Assembly: GCF_018860665.1 (NCBI RefSeq)
Contig: NZ_JAHKPK010000017.1
Location: 124,001 to 188,000 of the forward strand
Source of the DNA: Pacificibacter marinus
GTDB taxonomy: Bacteria; Pseudomonadota; Alphaproteobacteria; Rhodobacterales; Rhodobacteraceae
DNA length: 64,000 bases
Direction: 5' to 3'
Part shown: piece after piece, positions 45,141 to 54,399 of the stretch
Position numbering within the stretch: position 1 is the stretch's first letter
How the letters are laid out: each line of letters opens with the position of its first letter
Made by a program: the position numbers and the translations under genes
Notes under the pieces: generated by a model
What the model was told of the DNA's origin: nothing
Databases searched by the model: none
Seen by the model: only the letters and a program-made list of their open reading frames with translations

Positions 45141-46810
45141 CTGAGCAAGCGACGCGTGATCACCTGTGCTTGAATTTCGCCCGCGCCCTCAAAGATATTG
45201 AGAATACGTGCATCACACAGAATGCGACTGATCTGATATTCAAGCGCAAATCCGTTGCCGCCGTGTATTTGTAAGGCGTTATCGGCTGCCGCCCAAGCCA
45301 CCCGTGCGCCTAGCAGCTTGGCCATGCCCGCTTCCACGTCGCAGCGCCGCCCATTGTCTTTTTCCCAAGCCGAGAAATATGTGAGCTGACGGGCCACCAT
45401 AATTTCAACGGCCATCATGGCAAGTTTGCCCGCCACACGGGGAAAGTCGATGAGTGATTTGTTGAACTGCTTGCGATCAATCGCGTATTGCATGCCGACT
45501 TCTAATGCGTTCTGTGCAACACCGATGGCACGCGCGGCCGTTTGGATGCGTGCGGATTCAAACGTCTGCATCAGCTGTTTAAAGCCTTGGCCCTCAATGC
45601 CACCCAAAAGATTTGCAGCGTCCACTTTGAAAGCGTCAAAGCCCAACTCATATTCTTTCATGCCACGGTAACCAAGTACTTCGATTTCGCCGCCAGATAT
45701 GCCAGCCGTTGGAAAATCATTGGTGTCATCACTTGGCGCCTTTTCGGCCAAGAACATCGACAGACCTTTGTAATCTGTCGTGTTCGGGTCCGTGCGTGCG
45801 AGCAGGGTCATCACATTGGCGCGCGCCGCATGGGTGATCCACGTTTTGTTGCCCGTAATCGTGTAGGTTTCGCCGTCTTTGATGCCACGGGTGCGCAAGG
45901 AGCCGAGATCGGAGCCTGTGTTCGGTTCAGTGAACACAGCTGTAGGCAGAACCTCTGCGCTGGAAATTTTCGGAAGCCAATGTTCTTTTTGTTCTTGCGT
46001 GCCGCCACACAGTATCAACTCAGCCGCGATTTCAGAACGCGTTCCAAGCGATCCAACGCCGATATAGCCGCGTGACAATTCTTCGGACACCACAACCATC
46101 GCCGCTTTCGAGAAGCCAAAGCCGCCGAATTCTTCGGGAATGGTCAATCCAAAGACGCCAAGTTCAGCAAGCTCATCAATGATCGACATCGGGATCAGCT
46201 CGTCCTTAAGGTGCCACTCATGGGCAAAGGGGGCGACACGTTCATCTGCGAAACGGCGGAACTGATCACGGATCATTTCCAAGTCGTCATCAAGGCCAGT
46301 GTTGCCAAAAGTCGCATGGCCAGTGTTGCCTTGCATCAGTTCAACAAGGCGTGTGCGGGCGGCAACGGTATTGCCCTCAAGCATCAGTTTGGCCGCTTCT
46401 GGGTGACTGGGTTGGACCAGTCCAAGCCCAAGGTCTGATAGACGTGCCATCTCGCCCTGGTTCATCGGAATGCCACCATAAATCTGACTGATGTATTCGC
46501 CGAATGCGATTTGGTGGATCAATTGTTCCATTTCGCCAAAGGTGCCGGCTTCGGTCAGTTTGTCCGCCCAAGCCTGCATTTGGCGCAGTGCCTCGACATA
46601 GGTGGCGAGCCAAGCAAGACCATGCGCTGCGGTTTGATTGGCTTCGATTTTTGTACTAGAAATCTGACCTTCGACTAGAAATTCGGCGCGTAATGCCGCG
46701 CGGGCGCGATCATAGAGCGCCGCCATTTTGGGAACGACTGTCGCGGTCAATGTCATCAGGTCAGGTAAAACTGCGGGTTTCGTTTGCATTTCATGTCCGT
46801 CAAGGGCCAT
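45137..46810 (-). CDS. mcd: Acyl-CoA dehydrogenase, probable (2S)-methylsuccinyl-CoA dehydrogenase
   Basis: A 557-residue flavoprotein from the ATG at 46810, which has AGGAGAG upstream; the frame is open to 46891 without a better start. The acyl-CoA dehydrogenase core starts at about 175, with [26 protein letters not shown] and [18 protein letters not shown]. The first 170 or so residues form a helical extension, a feature of Mcd in the ethylmalonyl-CoA pathway. Electrons would go to EtfAB, also in this window. A different long-chain or aromatic specificity is not excluded. Confidence 0.78.
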   Translation of the reverse strand: MALDGHEMQTKPAVLPDLMTLTATVVPKMAALYDRARAALRAEFLVEGQISSTKIEANQTAAHGLAWLATYVEALRQMQAWADKLTEAGTFGEMEQLIHQIAFGEYISQIYGGIPMNQGEMARLSDLGLGLVQPSHPEAAKLMLEGNTVAARTRLVELMQGNTGHATFGNTGLDDDLEMIRDQFRRFADERVAPFAHEWHLKDELIPMSIIDELAELGVFGLTIPEEFGGFGFSKAAMVVVSEELSRGYIGVGSLGTRSEIAAELILCGGTQEQKEHWLPKISSAEVLPTAVFTEPNTGSDLGSLRTRGIKDGETYTITGNKTWITHAARANVMTLLARTDPNTTDYKGLSMFLAEKAPSDDTNDFPTAGISGGEIEVLGYRGMKEYELGFDAFKVDAANLLGGIEGQGFKQLMQTFESARIQTAARAIGVAQNALEVGMQYAIDRKQFNKSLIDFPRVAGKLAMMAVEIMVARQLTYFSAWEKDNGRRCDVEAGMAKLLGARVAWAAADNALQIHGGNGFALEYQISRILCDARILNIFEGAGEIQAQVITRRLLS

Positions 46811-46983
46811 CGGGACTCTCCTACTCTCTGGGGCAGGTGTAGCTATAATCGCTTTGCATTCGCAGCGCAACAAAAATTCAACTAATAGCATAGATACGAA
46901 TTAAAATGTCGCGACGATTTTTGTCGTGCGGATTTCATTCGAGCGCAGTAGTTTGCCCCAAACCAAGGCACAGGGAATGGCAA

Positions 46984-47754
46984 ATGGACCTTATTTTCAA
47001 CAACCTTTCAACAATGGCGATTGTTTTCGCGATTGGTATCACGCTGCTTGCGGGCTTTGTAAAAGGGGCCACGGGGTTCGCTTTGCCGATGATCATGGTC
47101 TCTGGGTTGGCCACAGTTTTACCCCCTGATGTTGCAATCGCAGCATTGATTGTGCCGACTGTGGTGTCGAACGTCTGGCAAGCTCTGCGCGGCGGGGGCG
47201 TCGGTGCGGCAGTCACTGTGGCAAGTCGGTATAAGCTCTACATCGGGACGTTACTGGTGGTTATTGTGATCACCGCACAATTGGTCTCTGCGATGTCTCA
47301 TGATGCAATTATGTTGACCATAGGTATTCCGATCACTCTGTTGGCGCTGGTTTTGCTGTCTGGCAAAAAGTTTTCGATCAGCGATGGCGGTCGCAAATTT
47401 GCGGATGTGATCATCGGCACGATCTCAGGATTTCTCGGCGGCCTCGCGGGGATTTGGGGGCCTTTGACGGTGATGTATCTCACGGCGCTGGAGACGCCCA
47501 AAAAGGATCAAGTGCGCGTCACAGGTGTCATCTTTAGTGCAGGGGCAGTGGTGCTGGGGCTGTCGCATCTGAAGTCTGGGCTTTTGAATGCGCAAACGAT
47601 CCCGTTGTCATTGTTTATGATCATTCCTGTGTTGATCGGGCAGACCTTGGGCAATCGCTTGCAGGATCGCCTTGATCAGCAGAAATTCAAACGGCTAACG
47701 TTATTGGTGCTTGTGATTGCAGGGCTTAATTTGATCCGTCGTGGGATGATGTAG
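46984..47754 (+). CDS. TauE/SafE-family membrane transporter
   Basis: A 256-residue protein from the ATG at 46984, preceded by AGGGA; the upstream open frame is not needed. It has about eight hydrophobic segments, with the family motif AGFVKGATGFALPMIMV near the N-terminus and SGFLGGLAGIWGPLTVMYL in the second half. TauE/SafE proteins export sulfite, sulfoacetate or other anions. The substrate is unknown. Confidence 0.88.
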   Translation: MDLIFNNLSTMAIVFAIGITLLAGFVKGATGFALPMIMVSGLATVLPPDVAIAALIVPTVVSNVWQALRGGGVGAAVTVASRYKLYIGTLLVVIVITAQLVSAMSHDAIMLTIGIPITLLALVLLSGKKFSISDGGRKFADVIIGTISGFLGGLAGIWGPLTVMYLTALETPKKDQVRVTGVIFSAGAVVLGLSHLKSGLLNAQTIPLSLFMIIPVLIGQTLGNRLQDRLDQQKFKRLTLLVLVIAGLNLIRRGMM

Positions 47755-47783
47755 CTCAGCCAAAATGGCCACCGCAACAAAAA

Positions 47784-47809
47784 AGACGCGCTCATGTGGC
47801 GCGCCTTTT
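47784..47809. terminator. Bidirectional terminator between TauE-type gene and pckA
   Basis: AGACGCGCT and GGCGCGCCT pair with wobble positions around a short loop, with A-rich sequence before and T-rich sequence after. It can act for both converging genes. Confidence 0.6.
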
Positions 47810-47829
47810 CTTGTCTCATCATGTGAGGT

Positions 47830-49428
47830 TTAGCCGATTGCGGCAGCTTTCACGTCTTCATCAATGTAGGCGATGTATTGTTCGAAGTTGTCAGAAAACA
47901 TTGAGACTAGCTTTTCAGCCTGCGCGTCATAAGCGTCTTTGTCACCCCACGTACGGCGTGGGTCGAGCAAGATATCCGCAACTCCAGCAACAGCTACAGG
48001 CACGTCAAAGCCAAAGTTTTCGTCCTTGCGGAACTCGACCTCAGCCAAAGATCCGTCCAAGGCTGCGGTCAACAAAGCACGTGTTGCTTTGATTGGCATG
48101 CGAGAGCCAGTGCCATAGGCACCACCCGTCCAGCCTGTGTTTACAAGCCAGCAGGTCGCGCCATGCTTTGCGATCTTATCGCGCAACAGATTGCCGTAGA
48201 CTTCTGGACGACGCGGCATAAAGGGTGCGCCAAAGCAGGTCGAGAACGTTGGGATGGGTTCGACAACACCAACTTCGGTGCCCGGTGTTTTGGACGTGAA
48301 GCCAGACAAGAAATGGTACATCGCCTGCGCAGGTGTCAAGCGCGCAATTGGAGGCAAAACACCGAATGCATCACAGGTCAGCAAGATGATGTTCTTTGGA
48401 TGTCCGCCAAGCGCCGTCTCGGATGCGTTGGAAATGTAGTCCAAGGGGTATGCACAGCGCATGTTGTCAGTCAAAGAGTTGTCTTCAAAGTCCAAATCTT
48501 TGGAATGCTCATCAAACACCATGTTCTCAACAACAGTGCCAAATTTCGAGGTGGTCGCATAGATTTCTGGCTCAGCTTCTTCGGACAGGTTGATCGTTTT
48601 TGCGTAGCAACCTCCCTCAAAGTTGAATGTGCCGCGTTCAGACCAGCCATGTTCATCGTCCCCGATCAAAATACGTGATGGGTCGGCGGATAGCGTGGTC
48701 TTCCCCGTGCCGGATAGGCCAAAGAAAATCGCTGTATCGACTGGGTTGTTTGGCGCGTGGTTCGCAGAACAATGCATCGCCATTACGCCTTTGCCTGGCA
48801 GGATGTAGTTCAACAAAGTGAAAACAGATTTCTTGTTCTCGCCAGCGTAGGCTGTACCGCCAATCAAGATGACCTTTTTCTCAAAGTTCAAGGCGATAAC
48901 GGTTTCTGACCGACACCCATGCTTTTGCGCATCGGCTTTAAAGCTTGGGCAGTTGATGATCGTGAAATCAGCCACAAAGTTATCAAGCTCGGTCGCGGCG
49001 GGACGACGCAACATGGTGCGGATGAACTGAGCGTGCCATGCAAGTTCGGTCACAACGCGAACGTCCAAACGGTGCGCAGGATCTGCGCCGCCGAACAGGT
49101 CTTGAACAAAGTAGTCTTTGCCCTTCATGTGCTCGATCATATCTGCGTACAAAACGTCGAATGACTCAGGCGCCATCGGTGTGTTATTTTCCCACCAGAT
49201 GGTGTCTTCAACTTCTTTTGTGCGCACAACGAATTTGTCTTTAGGTGAGCGGCCAGTGTGCGCGCCAGTGGACACTAAAAGCGCGCCCCCCTTGCCGAGT
49301 GTGCCCTCGTCGCGCTTCAACGCTTCTTCGATAAGGGCAGGCTCAAGCAGGTTGTAATAGACGTTTCCAAGTCCGGTGATGCCTTGATTGTCTAATGTGA
49401 AGGCCGGGTTAACGCGTCCAGTTGTCAT
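47830..49428 (-). CDS. pckA: Phosphoenolpyruvate carboxykinase (ATP)
   Basis: A 532-residue enzyme with the P-loop [11 protein letters not shown], the metal/ATP motif IGDDEHGW, and [19 protein letters not shown]. It converts oxaloacetate and ATP to PEP, the first committed step of gluconeogenesis from C2/C4 substrates. It is divergent from chvI, an arrangement known in rhizobia and relatives where ChvGI affects pckA. Its leader contains an 18-bp palindrome at the ribosome site. Confidence 0.97.
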   Translation of the reverse strand: MTTGRVNPAFTLDNQGITGLGNVYYNLLEPALIEEALKRDEGTLGKGGALLVSTGAHTGRSPKDKFVVRTKEVEDTIWWENNTPMAPESFDVLYADMIEHMKGKDYFVQDLFGGADPAHRLDVRVVTELAWHAQFIRTMLRRPAATELDNFVADFTIINCPSFKADAQKHGCRSETVIALNFEKKVILIGGTAYAGENKKSVFTLLNYILPGKGVMAMHCSANHAPNNPVDTAIFFGLSGTGKTTLSADPSRILIGDDEHGWSERGTFNFEGGCYAKTINLSEEAEPEIYATTSKFGTVVENMVFDEHSKDLDFEDNSLTDNMRCAYPLDYISNASETALGGHPKNIILLTCDAFGVLPPIARLTPAQAMYHFLSGFTSKTPGTEVGVVEPIPTFSTCFGAPFMPRRPEVYGNLLRDKIAKHGATCWLVNTGWTGGAYGTGSRMPIKATRALLTAALDGSLAEVEFRKDENFGFDVPVAVAGVADILLDPRRTWGDKDAYDAQAEKLVSMFSDNFEQYIAYIDEDVKAAAIG

Positions 49429-49442
49429 CTTGCAAGCTCCCT

Positions 49443-49460
49443 CGCCGCGAATTCGCGGCG
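49443..49460. repeat. Perfect 18-bp palindrome abutting the pckA ribosome site
   Basis: CGCCGCGAATTCGCGGCG is self-complementary over all 18 bases. On the minus strand it ends exactly where GAGGGAGC (the pckA Shine-Dalgarno, 49436-49443) begins, 15 bases from the ATG. In RNA it forms a strong hairpin beside the ribosome site; in DNA it could be an operator. Confidence 0.7.
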
Positions 49461-49573
49461 TCTCTAATGAAGTCAGTATTCGCGATTGGGCTTTTCGCGA
49501 CCAGCCACCGGATCGGGGCCGATACGTGAGCCTATACCACGCGAAACCTAGCCGTAAACAGGACGCGACCGCA

Positions 49574-49620
49574 CAGTTAGCGCAACCATTATTGGTTTAG
49601 CGCAAACAGTTAGCGCGACC
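49574..49620. repeat. Three operator-like repeats between pckA and chvI
   Basis: CAGTTAGCGCAACC (49574-49587) and CAGTTAGCGCGACC (49607-49620) are 14-base direct repeats with one mismatch, and a related GTTTAGCGCAAAC lies between them (49595-49607). Each copy is an imperfect palindrome of the GTTAGCGCAAC type, reminiscent of LacI-family operators of central carbon control. The rest of this 379-base gap shows only the palindrome near pckA. Confidence 0.55.
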
Positions 49621-49807
49621 TTGAAATTTTTCGGCTCTGATGAGGCAAACTGTAGACTTGTGAGACAAATTAGTCATTCCTTGAAAAATTTTATGTCTGA
49701 TAAAGCGACGCGGGTCAGGCGATTCGCGGTTTCCCTTGCCATAGGTGGTCGAAATGCAGATGATAGTGAAAAAAACGAACGATTGAGCAGTTAAAGGAAC
49801 CCGAAAC

Positions 49808-50509
49808 ATGTCGCGGATCGCATTGGTTGACGATGACAGGAATATCCTGACGTCGGTCTCTATGACACTTGAGGCTGAAGGCTTCGAAGTCGAAACATAT
49901 AATGATGGCCAGTCTGCACTGGATGCGTTTAACAAACGTCTTCCAGACATGGCCGTTTTCGATATTAAAATGCCACGAATGGATGGCATGGATCTGCTGC
50001 AACGAGTGCGCCAAAAAACCAACATGCCCGTCATCTTTTTGACGTCGAAAGACGACGAAATTGACGAAGTGCTTGGCCTGCGCATGGGCGCTGACGATTA
50101 TGTCAAAAAGCCATTCTCTCAGCGCCTGCTTGTAGAACGCATTCGTGCCCTTTTGCGTCGTCAAGAAGCGTTAGACGGTGCCGAGATCGCAGAGACCGAA
50201 GAGACGAAAGTTCTTACGCGCGGTGAGTTGTCTATGGACCCGCTACGCCATGCTGTGTCTTGGAAGGGCAAGGATGTGTCCTTGACCGTCACAGAATTTT
50301 TGTTGTTGCAAGCTTTGGCCCAACGTCCCGGTTTCGTGAAGTCGCGTGATCAGTTGATGGATGTGGCCTACGACGACCAAGTGTATGTCGACGATCGAAC
50401 CATTGACAGTCATATCAAACGATTGCGCAAAAAGATGCGAACAGCTGACAATGACTTTTCTGCAATCGAGACGCTTTATGGCATCGGCTACCGGTATAAC
50501 GAAGAATAA
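49808..50509 (+). CDS. chvI: ChvI-type response regulator
   Basis: A 233-residue OmpR-family regulator. The receiver has the acidic cluster VDDD (7-10), phospho-acceptor D52 in [10 protein letters not shown] and the lysine in YVKKPFS. The C-terminal winged helix includes [20 protein letters not shown]. Position opposite pckA and before its kinase and the hprK-HPr genes fits ChvI, which controls envelope, pH and metabolic responses. Its stop and the chvG start overlap by one base. Confidence 0.92.
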   Translation: MSRIALVDDDRNILTSVSMTLEAEGFEVETYNDGQSALDAFNKRLPDMAVFDIKMPRMDGMDLLQRVRQKTNMPVIFLTSKDDEIDEVLGLRMGADDYVKKPFSQRLLVERIRALLRRQEALDGAEIAETEETKVLTRGELSMDPLRHAVSWKGKDVSLTVTEFLLLQALAQRPGFVKSRDQLMDVAYDDQVYVDDRTIDSHIKRLRKKMRTADNDFSAIETLYGIGYRYNEE

Positions 50510-52242
50510 TGTCGCTGGCCTCTCGCATGATCAAATTTGGCAAAGGCAACTCCGAGGACGCAGATGTAGTCCTTGGAGACGACTGGGTTGCGCCCAGAAC
50601 GACCGATGCTGATTTGCGCGCGAAGCGTGAACGTCGCAAATTTATCGCGATCAATCGTTCACCGTTGGCGCAGAAAATTATAACATTCAATCTCGTTGCC
50701 ATTATCCTGATGGTCGCAGGTATCTTATACCTCAATCCGTTCCGCGACAGCTTGGTCAAGCAGCGTGAAATGGCGATGGTTTCAGAGGCCGCTTTGATCG
50801 CAGATATGATCGAGCTTACGGCCGGACAAGACGGTCGTCTGGATACCGAAGCCAATTCAGACGATCTTGCCGCATTGCATGGTCTGCTTCAAATTCCCTT
50901 GCGTGAAGGCCTTTATATCTATGACAGCGCGGGCGAACTCTTGGTCTCGACAGAGGGTGTCGAACGAGGTGTCTCGACCTCCGTGGCTGGGTTGAACCAA
51001 GATCATCGCACGACGGTTATAACTGACTTTCTCAATAAAATTTGGAGCTTCGCTTCTTTTTCTAAAAATAGTGACTCCGACAGCGAGGTCTATAACGATG
51101 CCGAGCATCTTCAAGACCTGATTGCAGGCGCACTTAATAATAAGATTCATATCAATTCGACGCAAAACCAATCCGGGTCGCCTGTGTTTGCTGTGGCAGC
51201 CCCCATTACGGTTGATGTCGACGGCGTTCAAACCACGATTGGCGTTGTGGGGCTGCATTCTGGCGAGGGTGATATTGATGCGCTTGTGCGTGTTGAGCGT
51301 GAACAGATTTTACAGGTCTTTATCATCGCTATTTTGGTGTCTATTGGCCTGAGCTTGGTCCTTGCATCGACCATTGCAAACCCGCTGGCGGATCTCGCTG
51401 CGGCCGCTGAAGTCGGTCGTGACAAAAACAGTCGTAAAATGGCACCGGGACGCGTGCGTATCCCTGATTTAAGCGGACGCCCCGATGAAATCGGTCGTCT
51501 GTCATCGGCGCTGCGTGGCATGGTGTCTGCTCTTTATGATCGGATTGATGCAAACGAACAGTTCGCCGCTGACGTCGCGCATGAAATCAAAAACCCGCTC
51601 GCAAGCCTGCGCTCAGCCGTTGGATCGCTGCGTATGGTGAAAAAGGAAGAGCACCGCACAAAGCTTTTGGACGTTATCGAACATGATGTCAGACGTATGG
51701 ATCGGCTTGTGTCGGATATTTCCAATGCGTCGCGTTTGGACAGCGAATTGGTCAAAGAAGAAGAAGAAGACTTCAATTTGATCAAGATGCTCGCAAATTT
51801 GACAGAGTATTTAACCCATGAAGCGCAAGAAAAAGGCGTCGAATTTATCGCCGACTTGCCAGATAGGCCCATTGTCGTGTCTGGGCTTGAAGCACGTTTG
51901 GCGCAGGTCTTCGTCAATTTGATCTCGAATGCAATATCGTTTTGCGAAGACGGTGACGCGATCCGCGTTTGGGTGCGCAAGCGCGACAGCCGTGTGTTGG
52001 TGGTGGTCGAAGACACTGGTCCGGGCATTCCCGAACAGGCCCTGTCTAAAATCTTCAAACGGTTTTATTCCGAGCGCCCCGTTGGGCAATTTGGAAACAA
52101 TTCAGGTCTGGGGTTGGCGATATCAAAACAGATTGTCGAAGCGCACGGTGGGGTTATTTGGGCCGAAAACATTCGCCCAACGGATGCCGACATTACGTCC
52201 GACCCTCTGGGGGCTCGTTTTGTTGTCGGTTTGCCTGTGTGA
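50509..52242 (+). CDS. chvG: ChvG-type sensor histidine kinase
   Basis: A 577-residue membrane kinase. The first transmembrane segment is at about 55-72 (TFNLVAIILMVAGILYL), then a periplasmic sensor of about 190 residues. The second transmembrane segment is near 265-290, followed by HAMP, HisKA with the phospho-histidine in VAHEIKNPLASLRS (H358), and HATPase (ISNAISF, DTGPGIPE, GLGLAISKQIV). It phosphorylates ChvI. A terminator follows, separating it from hprK. Confidence 0.92.
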   Translation: MSLASRMIKFGKGNSEDADVVLGDDWVAPRTTDADLRAKRERRKFIAINRSPLAQKIITFNLVAIILMVAGILYLNPFRDSLVKQREMAMVSEAALIADMIELTAGQDGRLDTEANSDDLAALHGLLQIPLREGLYIYDSAGELLVSTEGVERGVSTSVAGLNQDHRTTVITDFLNKIWSFASFSKNSDSDSEVYNDAEHLQDLIAGALNNKIHINSTQNQSGSPVFAVAAPITVDVDGVQTTIGVVGLHSGEGDIDALVRVEREQILQVFIIAILVSIGLSLVLASTIANPLADLAAAAEVGRDKNSRKMAPGRVRIPDLSGRPDEIGRLSSALRGMVSALYDRIDANEQFAADVAHEIKNPLASLRSAVGSLRMVKKEEHRTKLLDVIEHDVRRMDRLVSDISNASRLDSELVKEEEEDFNLIKMLANLTEYLTHEAQEKGVEFIADLPDRPIVVSGLEARLAQVFVNLISNAISFCEDGDAIRVWVRKRDSRVLVVVEDTGPGIPEQALSKIFKRFYSERPVGQFGNNSGLGLAISKQIVEAHGGVIWAENIRPTDADITSDPLGARFVVGLPV

Positions 52243-52268
52243 CCCTGTCACTTTCAATAGATCGAAAA

Positions 52269-52295
52269 GCCATCGCAGAAACGCGGTGGCTTTTT
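52269..52295 (+). terminator. Terminator between chvG and hprK
   Basis: GCCATCGC (52269-52276) and GCGGTGGC (52283-52290) form an 8-bp stem with one wobble, followed by TTTTT. It should end chvIG transcripts, with partial read-through or a separate promoter for the PTS genes. Confidence 0.75.
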
Positions 52296-52317
52296 GCTGA
52301 TATTTACAGGGCGCGAT

Positions 52318-52773
52318 ATGATGAAACCTGATCCGCATTGCGATATTATTCACGCCAGTTGTGTCGCCATCGACCCAAACCATGGATTGCTGATTGTCGG
52401 GGCGTCGGGGAGCGGGAAATCATCTCTAGCGCTTATGATGATGGCTTTGGGGGCGACTTTGGTATCCGATGATCGCACCCAATTAAGCACATCACCGGAT
52501 GGCGGTCTGGTCGCCAGCGCCCCAAAGACGATTAAAAATATGATCGAGGCGCGGGGGATCGGGATTTTGAAAGCACAGACGATGCCCCAATGTGTGATCC
52601 GCGCCGTTGTTGATCTCGAAAAAGTGGAACAAGACCGCTTGCCTCCGGCGCGAATACGTCGCCTACTTGATCATGATGTTCCTGAATACCATCGAAGTGA
52701 CTCGCCATATTTTGCGGCAGCTTTGATCCAACTTTTAAAAGGGGGGCGCTGCGCGCCGCTGGCTGATGACTGA
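52318..52773 (+). CDS. hprK: HPr kinase/phosphorylase, short alphaproteobacterial form
   Basis: A 151-residue protein; tandem ATGs at 52318 and 52321 are both possible. It has the P-loop VGASGSGKSSLAL and LVSDDRTQL, but lacks the N-terminal domain of Gram-positive HprK. This short form is normal in alphaproteobacteria and phosphorylates HPr on serine. It overlaps rapZ by eight bases and lies in one transcription unit with EIIA and HPr genes. Confidence 0.93.
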   Translation: MMKPDPHCDIIHASCVAIDPNHGLLIVGASGSGKSSLALMMMALGATLVSDDRTQLSTSPDGGLVASAPKTIKNMIEARGIGILKAQTMPQCVIRAVVDLEKVEQDRLPPARIRRLLDHDVPEYHRSDSPYFAAALIQLLKGGRCAPLADD

Positions 52774-53689
52774 TTTAGACAAAGCTCAAGCGCGTGACCA
52801 ACGTCGCGTTGTCTTGGTGACGGGGCCATCTGGCGCAGGGCGTTCAACTGCGATCAATGTGCTTGAGGATCTAGATTACGAGGTGATCGATAACATTCCT
52901 TTGTCGATCTTGCCCAAGCTGCTTGAGGTGTCTGGGAAAGGCCGTCCGCTTGCGCTTGGCCTTGATGTACGCAATCGCGACTTTTCCGTTAGCGCCTTGA
53001 TTGAGCTTATCGATGGGCTTGCGTTGAACACGGATTATAGCGCGTCCGTGCTTTATTTAGATTGTGCTGCCGAAGTGCTGTCGCGGCGGTATTCGGAAAC
53101 ACGGCGCAGGCATCCTTTGGCGCCCGCGGAAACGGCTCAAGAAGGCATCGCGCGCGAACAAGATTTGTTGGTTCCTATTCACGCTCGCGCAGATATCATC
53201 ATTGATACAACGGACATGAGCCCGCATGAATTGCGCGACGAAATCGAGCGATGGTTTTCTTTTGGGCAACATGCTCCGATGGCCATTTCGATACAGTCAT
53301 TTTCATACAAACGCGGTATGCCGCGTGGGCTTGATATGGTGTTTGATGTACGCTTTCTCAACAATCCGTATTGGGATGTCGCGTTGCGTGGTTTGAACGG
53401 GCAAGATGAAGCAGTTCAGAGGTATGTCATGAGCGATCCGCGATATGACGCATTCTTTCAAAAAATTCTGGAACTAACGCTTTTGTTGTTGCCAGCTTAC
53501 CGCGAAGAGGGCAAGCGGCACCTCTCTATCGCTTTCGGGTGTACCGGCGGGCAACACAGGTCTGTCGCCTTGGTGGAAAACCTATCAAAGGCCCTTGCGA
53601 AACATGATTGGCAAGTGTCAATAAGGCATAGAGAAATGGAACGGCGTCAATTAGGTGCGCCGCAGGTTGCGTCGAGGGCTGAGGCTTGA
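52766..53689 (+). CDS. rapZ: RNase adapter / nucleotide-binding protein RapZ
   Basis: A 307-residue protein with Walker A GPSGAGRSTA, YEVIDNIP and the C-terminal CTGGQHRSVALVE, all conserved in RapZ (YvcJ family). In E. coli it controls glucosamine-6-phosphate synthase via small RNAs; in alphaproteobacteria the target is less clear. It links hprK and the EIIA gene through overlapping starts, here with a TTG start for the latter. Confidence 0.95.
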   Translation: MTDLDKAQARDQRRVVLVTGPSGAGRSTAINVLEDLDYEVIDNIPLSILPKLLEVSGKGRPLALGLDVRNRDFSVSALIELIDGLALNTDYSASVLYLDCAAEVLSRRYSETRRRHPLAPAETAQEGIAREQDLLVPIHARADIIIDTTDMSPHELRDEIERWFSFGQHAPMAISIQSFSYKRGMPRGLDMVFDVRFLNNPYWDVALRGLNGQDEAVQRYVMSDPRYDAFFQKILELTLLLLPAYREEGKRHLSIAFGCTGGQHRSVALVENLSKALAKHDWQVSIRHREMERRQLGAPQVASRAEA

Positions 53690-54090
53690 TCGGAATTGTC
53701 ATTATAGCACACGGCGGTTTGGCGCGGGAATATCTCGCGGCGATCGAGCATGTGGTCGGTAAACAGACAGAAATCGAAGCCATTTCGATCGCGCCGGATC
53801 ATGATCGCGCGACCAAGCAAGCGGAAATTTGCACCGCAGCCGACAGTGTCGACAAAGGTGATGGTGTTGTGATGGTCACAGATATGTTCGGCGGAAGCCC
53901 ATCGAACCTGTCGTTGATGGCCTGCAACACGGGGAACCGTAAGATCATCTATGGCGCCAATCTGCCGATGCTTATTAAGCTGGCAAAGTCACGCCATAAA
54001 ACGGTGACCGAGGCCGTTTCAGCGGCCTTGGCAGCGGGGCGTAAATATATCGATAGTTTTGAGTCTCCGGGCCATTCATTTAAGGAGTGA
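53686..54090 (+). CDS. PTS system EIIA, mannose/fructose type
   Basis: A 134-residue protein with a TTG start (TTGA overlap with rapZ). The phosphorylated histidine is in MIGIVIIAHGGLA (H9), and DMFGGSPSNLS is conserved. It has no EIIB/C permease next to it, so it is likely a regulatory phosphotransfer protein fed by the neighbouring HPr, not a sugar importer. Confidence 0.93.
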   Translation: MIGIVIIAHGGLAREYLAAIEHVVGKQTEIEAISIAPDHDRATKQAEICTAADSVDKGDGVVMVTDMFGGSPSNLSLMACNTGNRKIIYGANLPMLIKLAKSRHKTVTEAVSAALAAGRKYIDSFESPGHSFKE

Positions 54091-54093
54091 GGC

Positions 54094-54369
54094 ATGTCAT
54101 CTGTCGTTCGCACACATGAAATACTAAACGTAAAAGGCTTACATGCACGGGCCTCGGCCAAGTTCGTTGAAGTTGTGGAAAATCATGACGCTACGGCAAT
54201 TGTCGAGAAAGACGGCATGGACGCAAGCGGTGATAGTATCATGGGGCTTTTAATGTTGGCAGCCTCTAAAGGAACATCTATTGATGTGACAACTAAGGGC
54301 TCTGACGCCGTCGCATTGGCTGATGCGTTGGAAGCTCTCATCAAAGATCGGTTTGGCGAAGGCATGTAA
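54094..54369 (+). CDS. HPr-family phosphocarrier protein
   Basis: A 91-residue protein with the phosphorylatable histidine in VKGLHARAS (H17) and a regulatory serine in GDSIMGLLML (S48), target of HprK. It relays phosphate from EI (PtsP, not in the window) to EIIA. It lies three bases after the EIIA gene. Confidence 0.94.
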   Translation: MSSVVRTHEILNVKGLHARASAKFVEVVENHDATAIVEKDGMDASGDSIMGLLMLAASKGTSIDVTTKGSDAVALADALEALIKDRFGEGM

Positions 54370-54399
54370 GCCACGCGACACAAACCTAAAGAGGACAGT

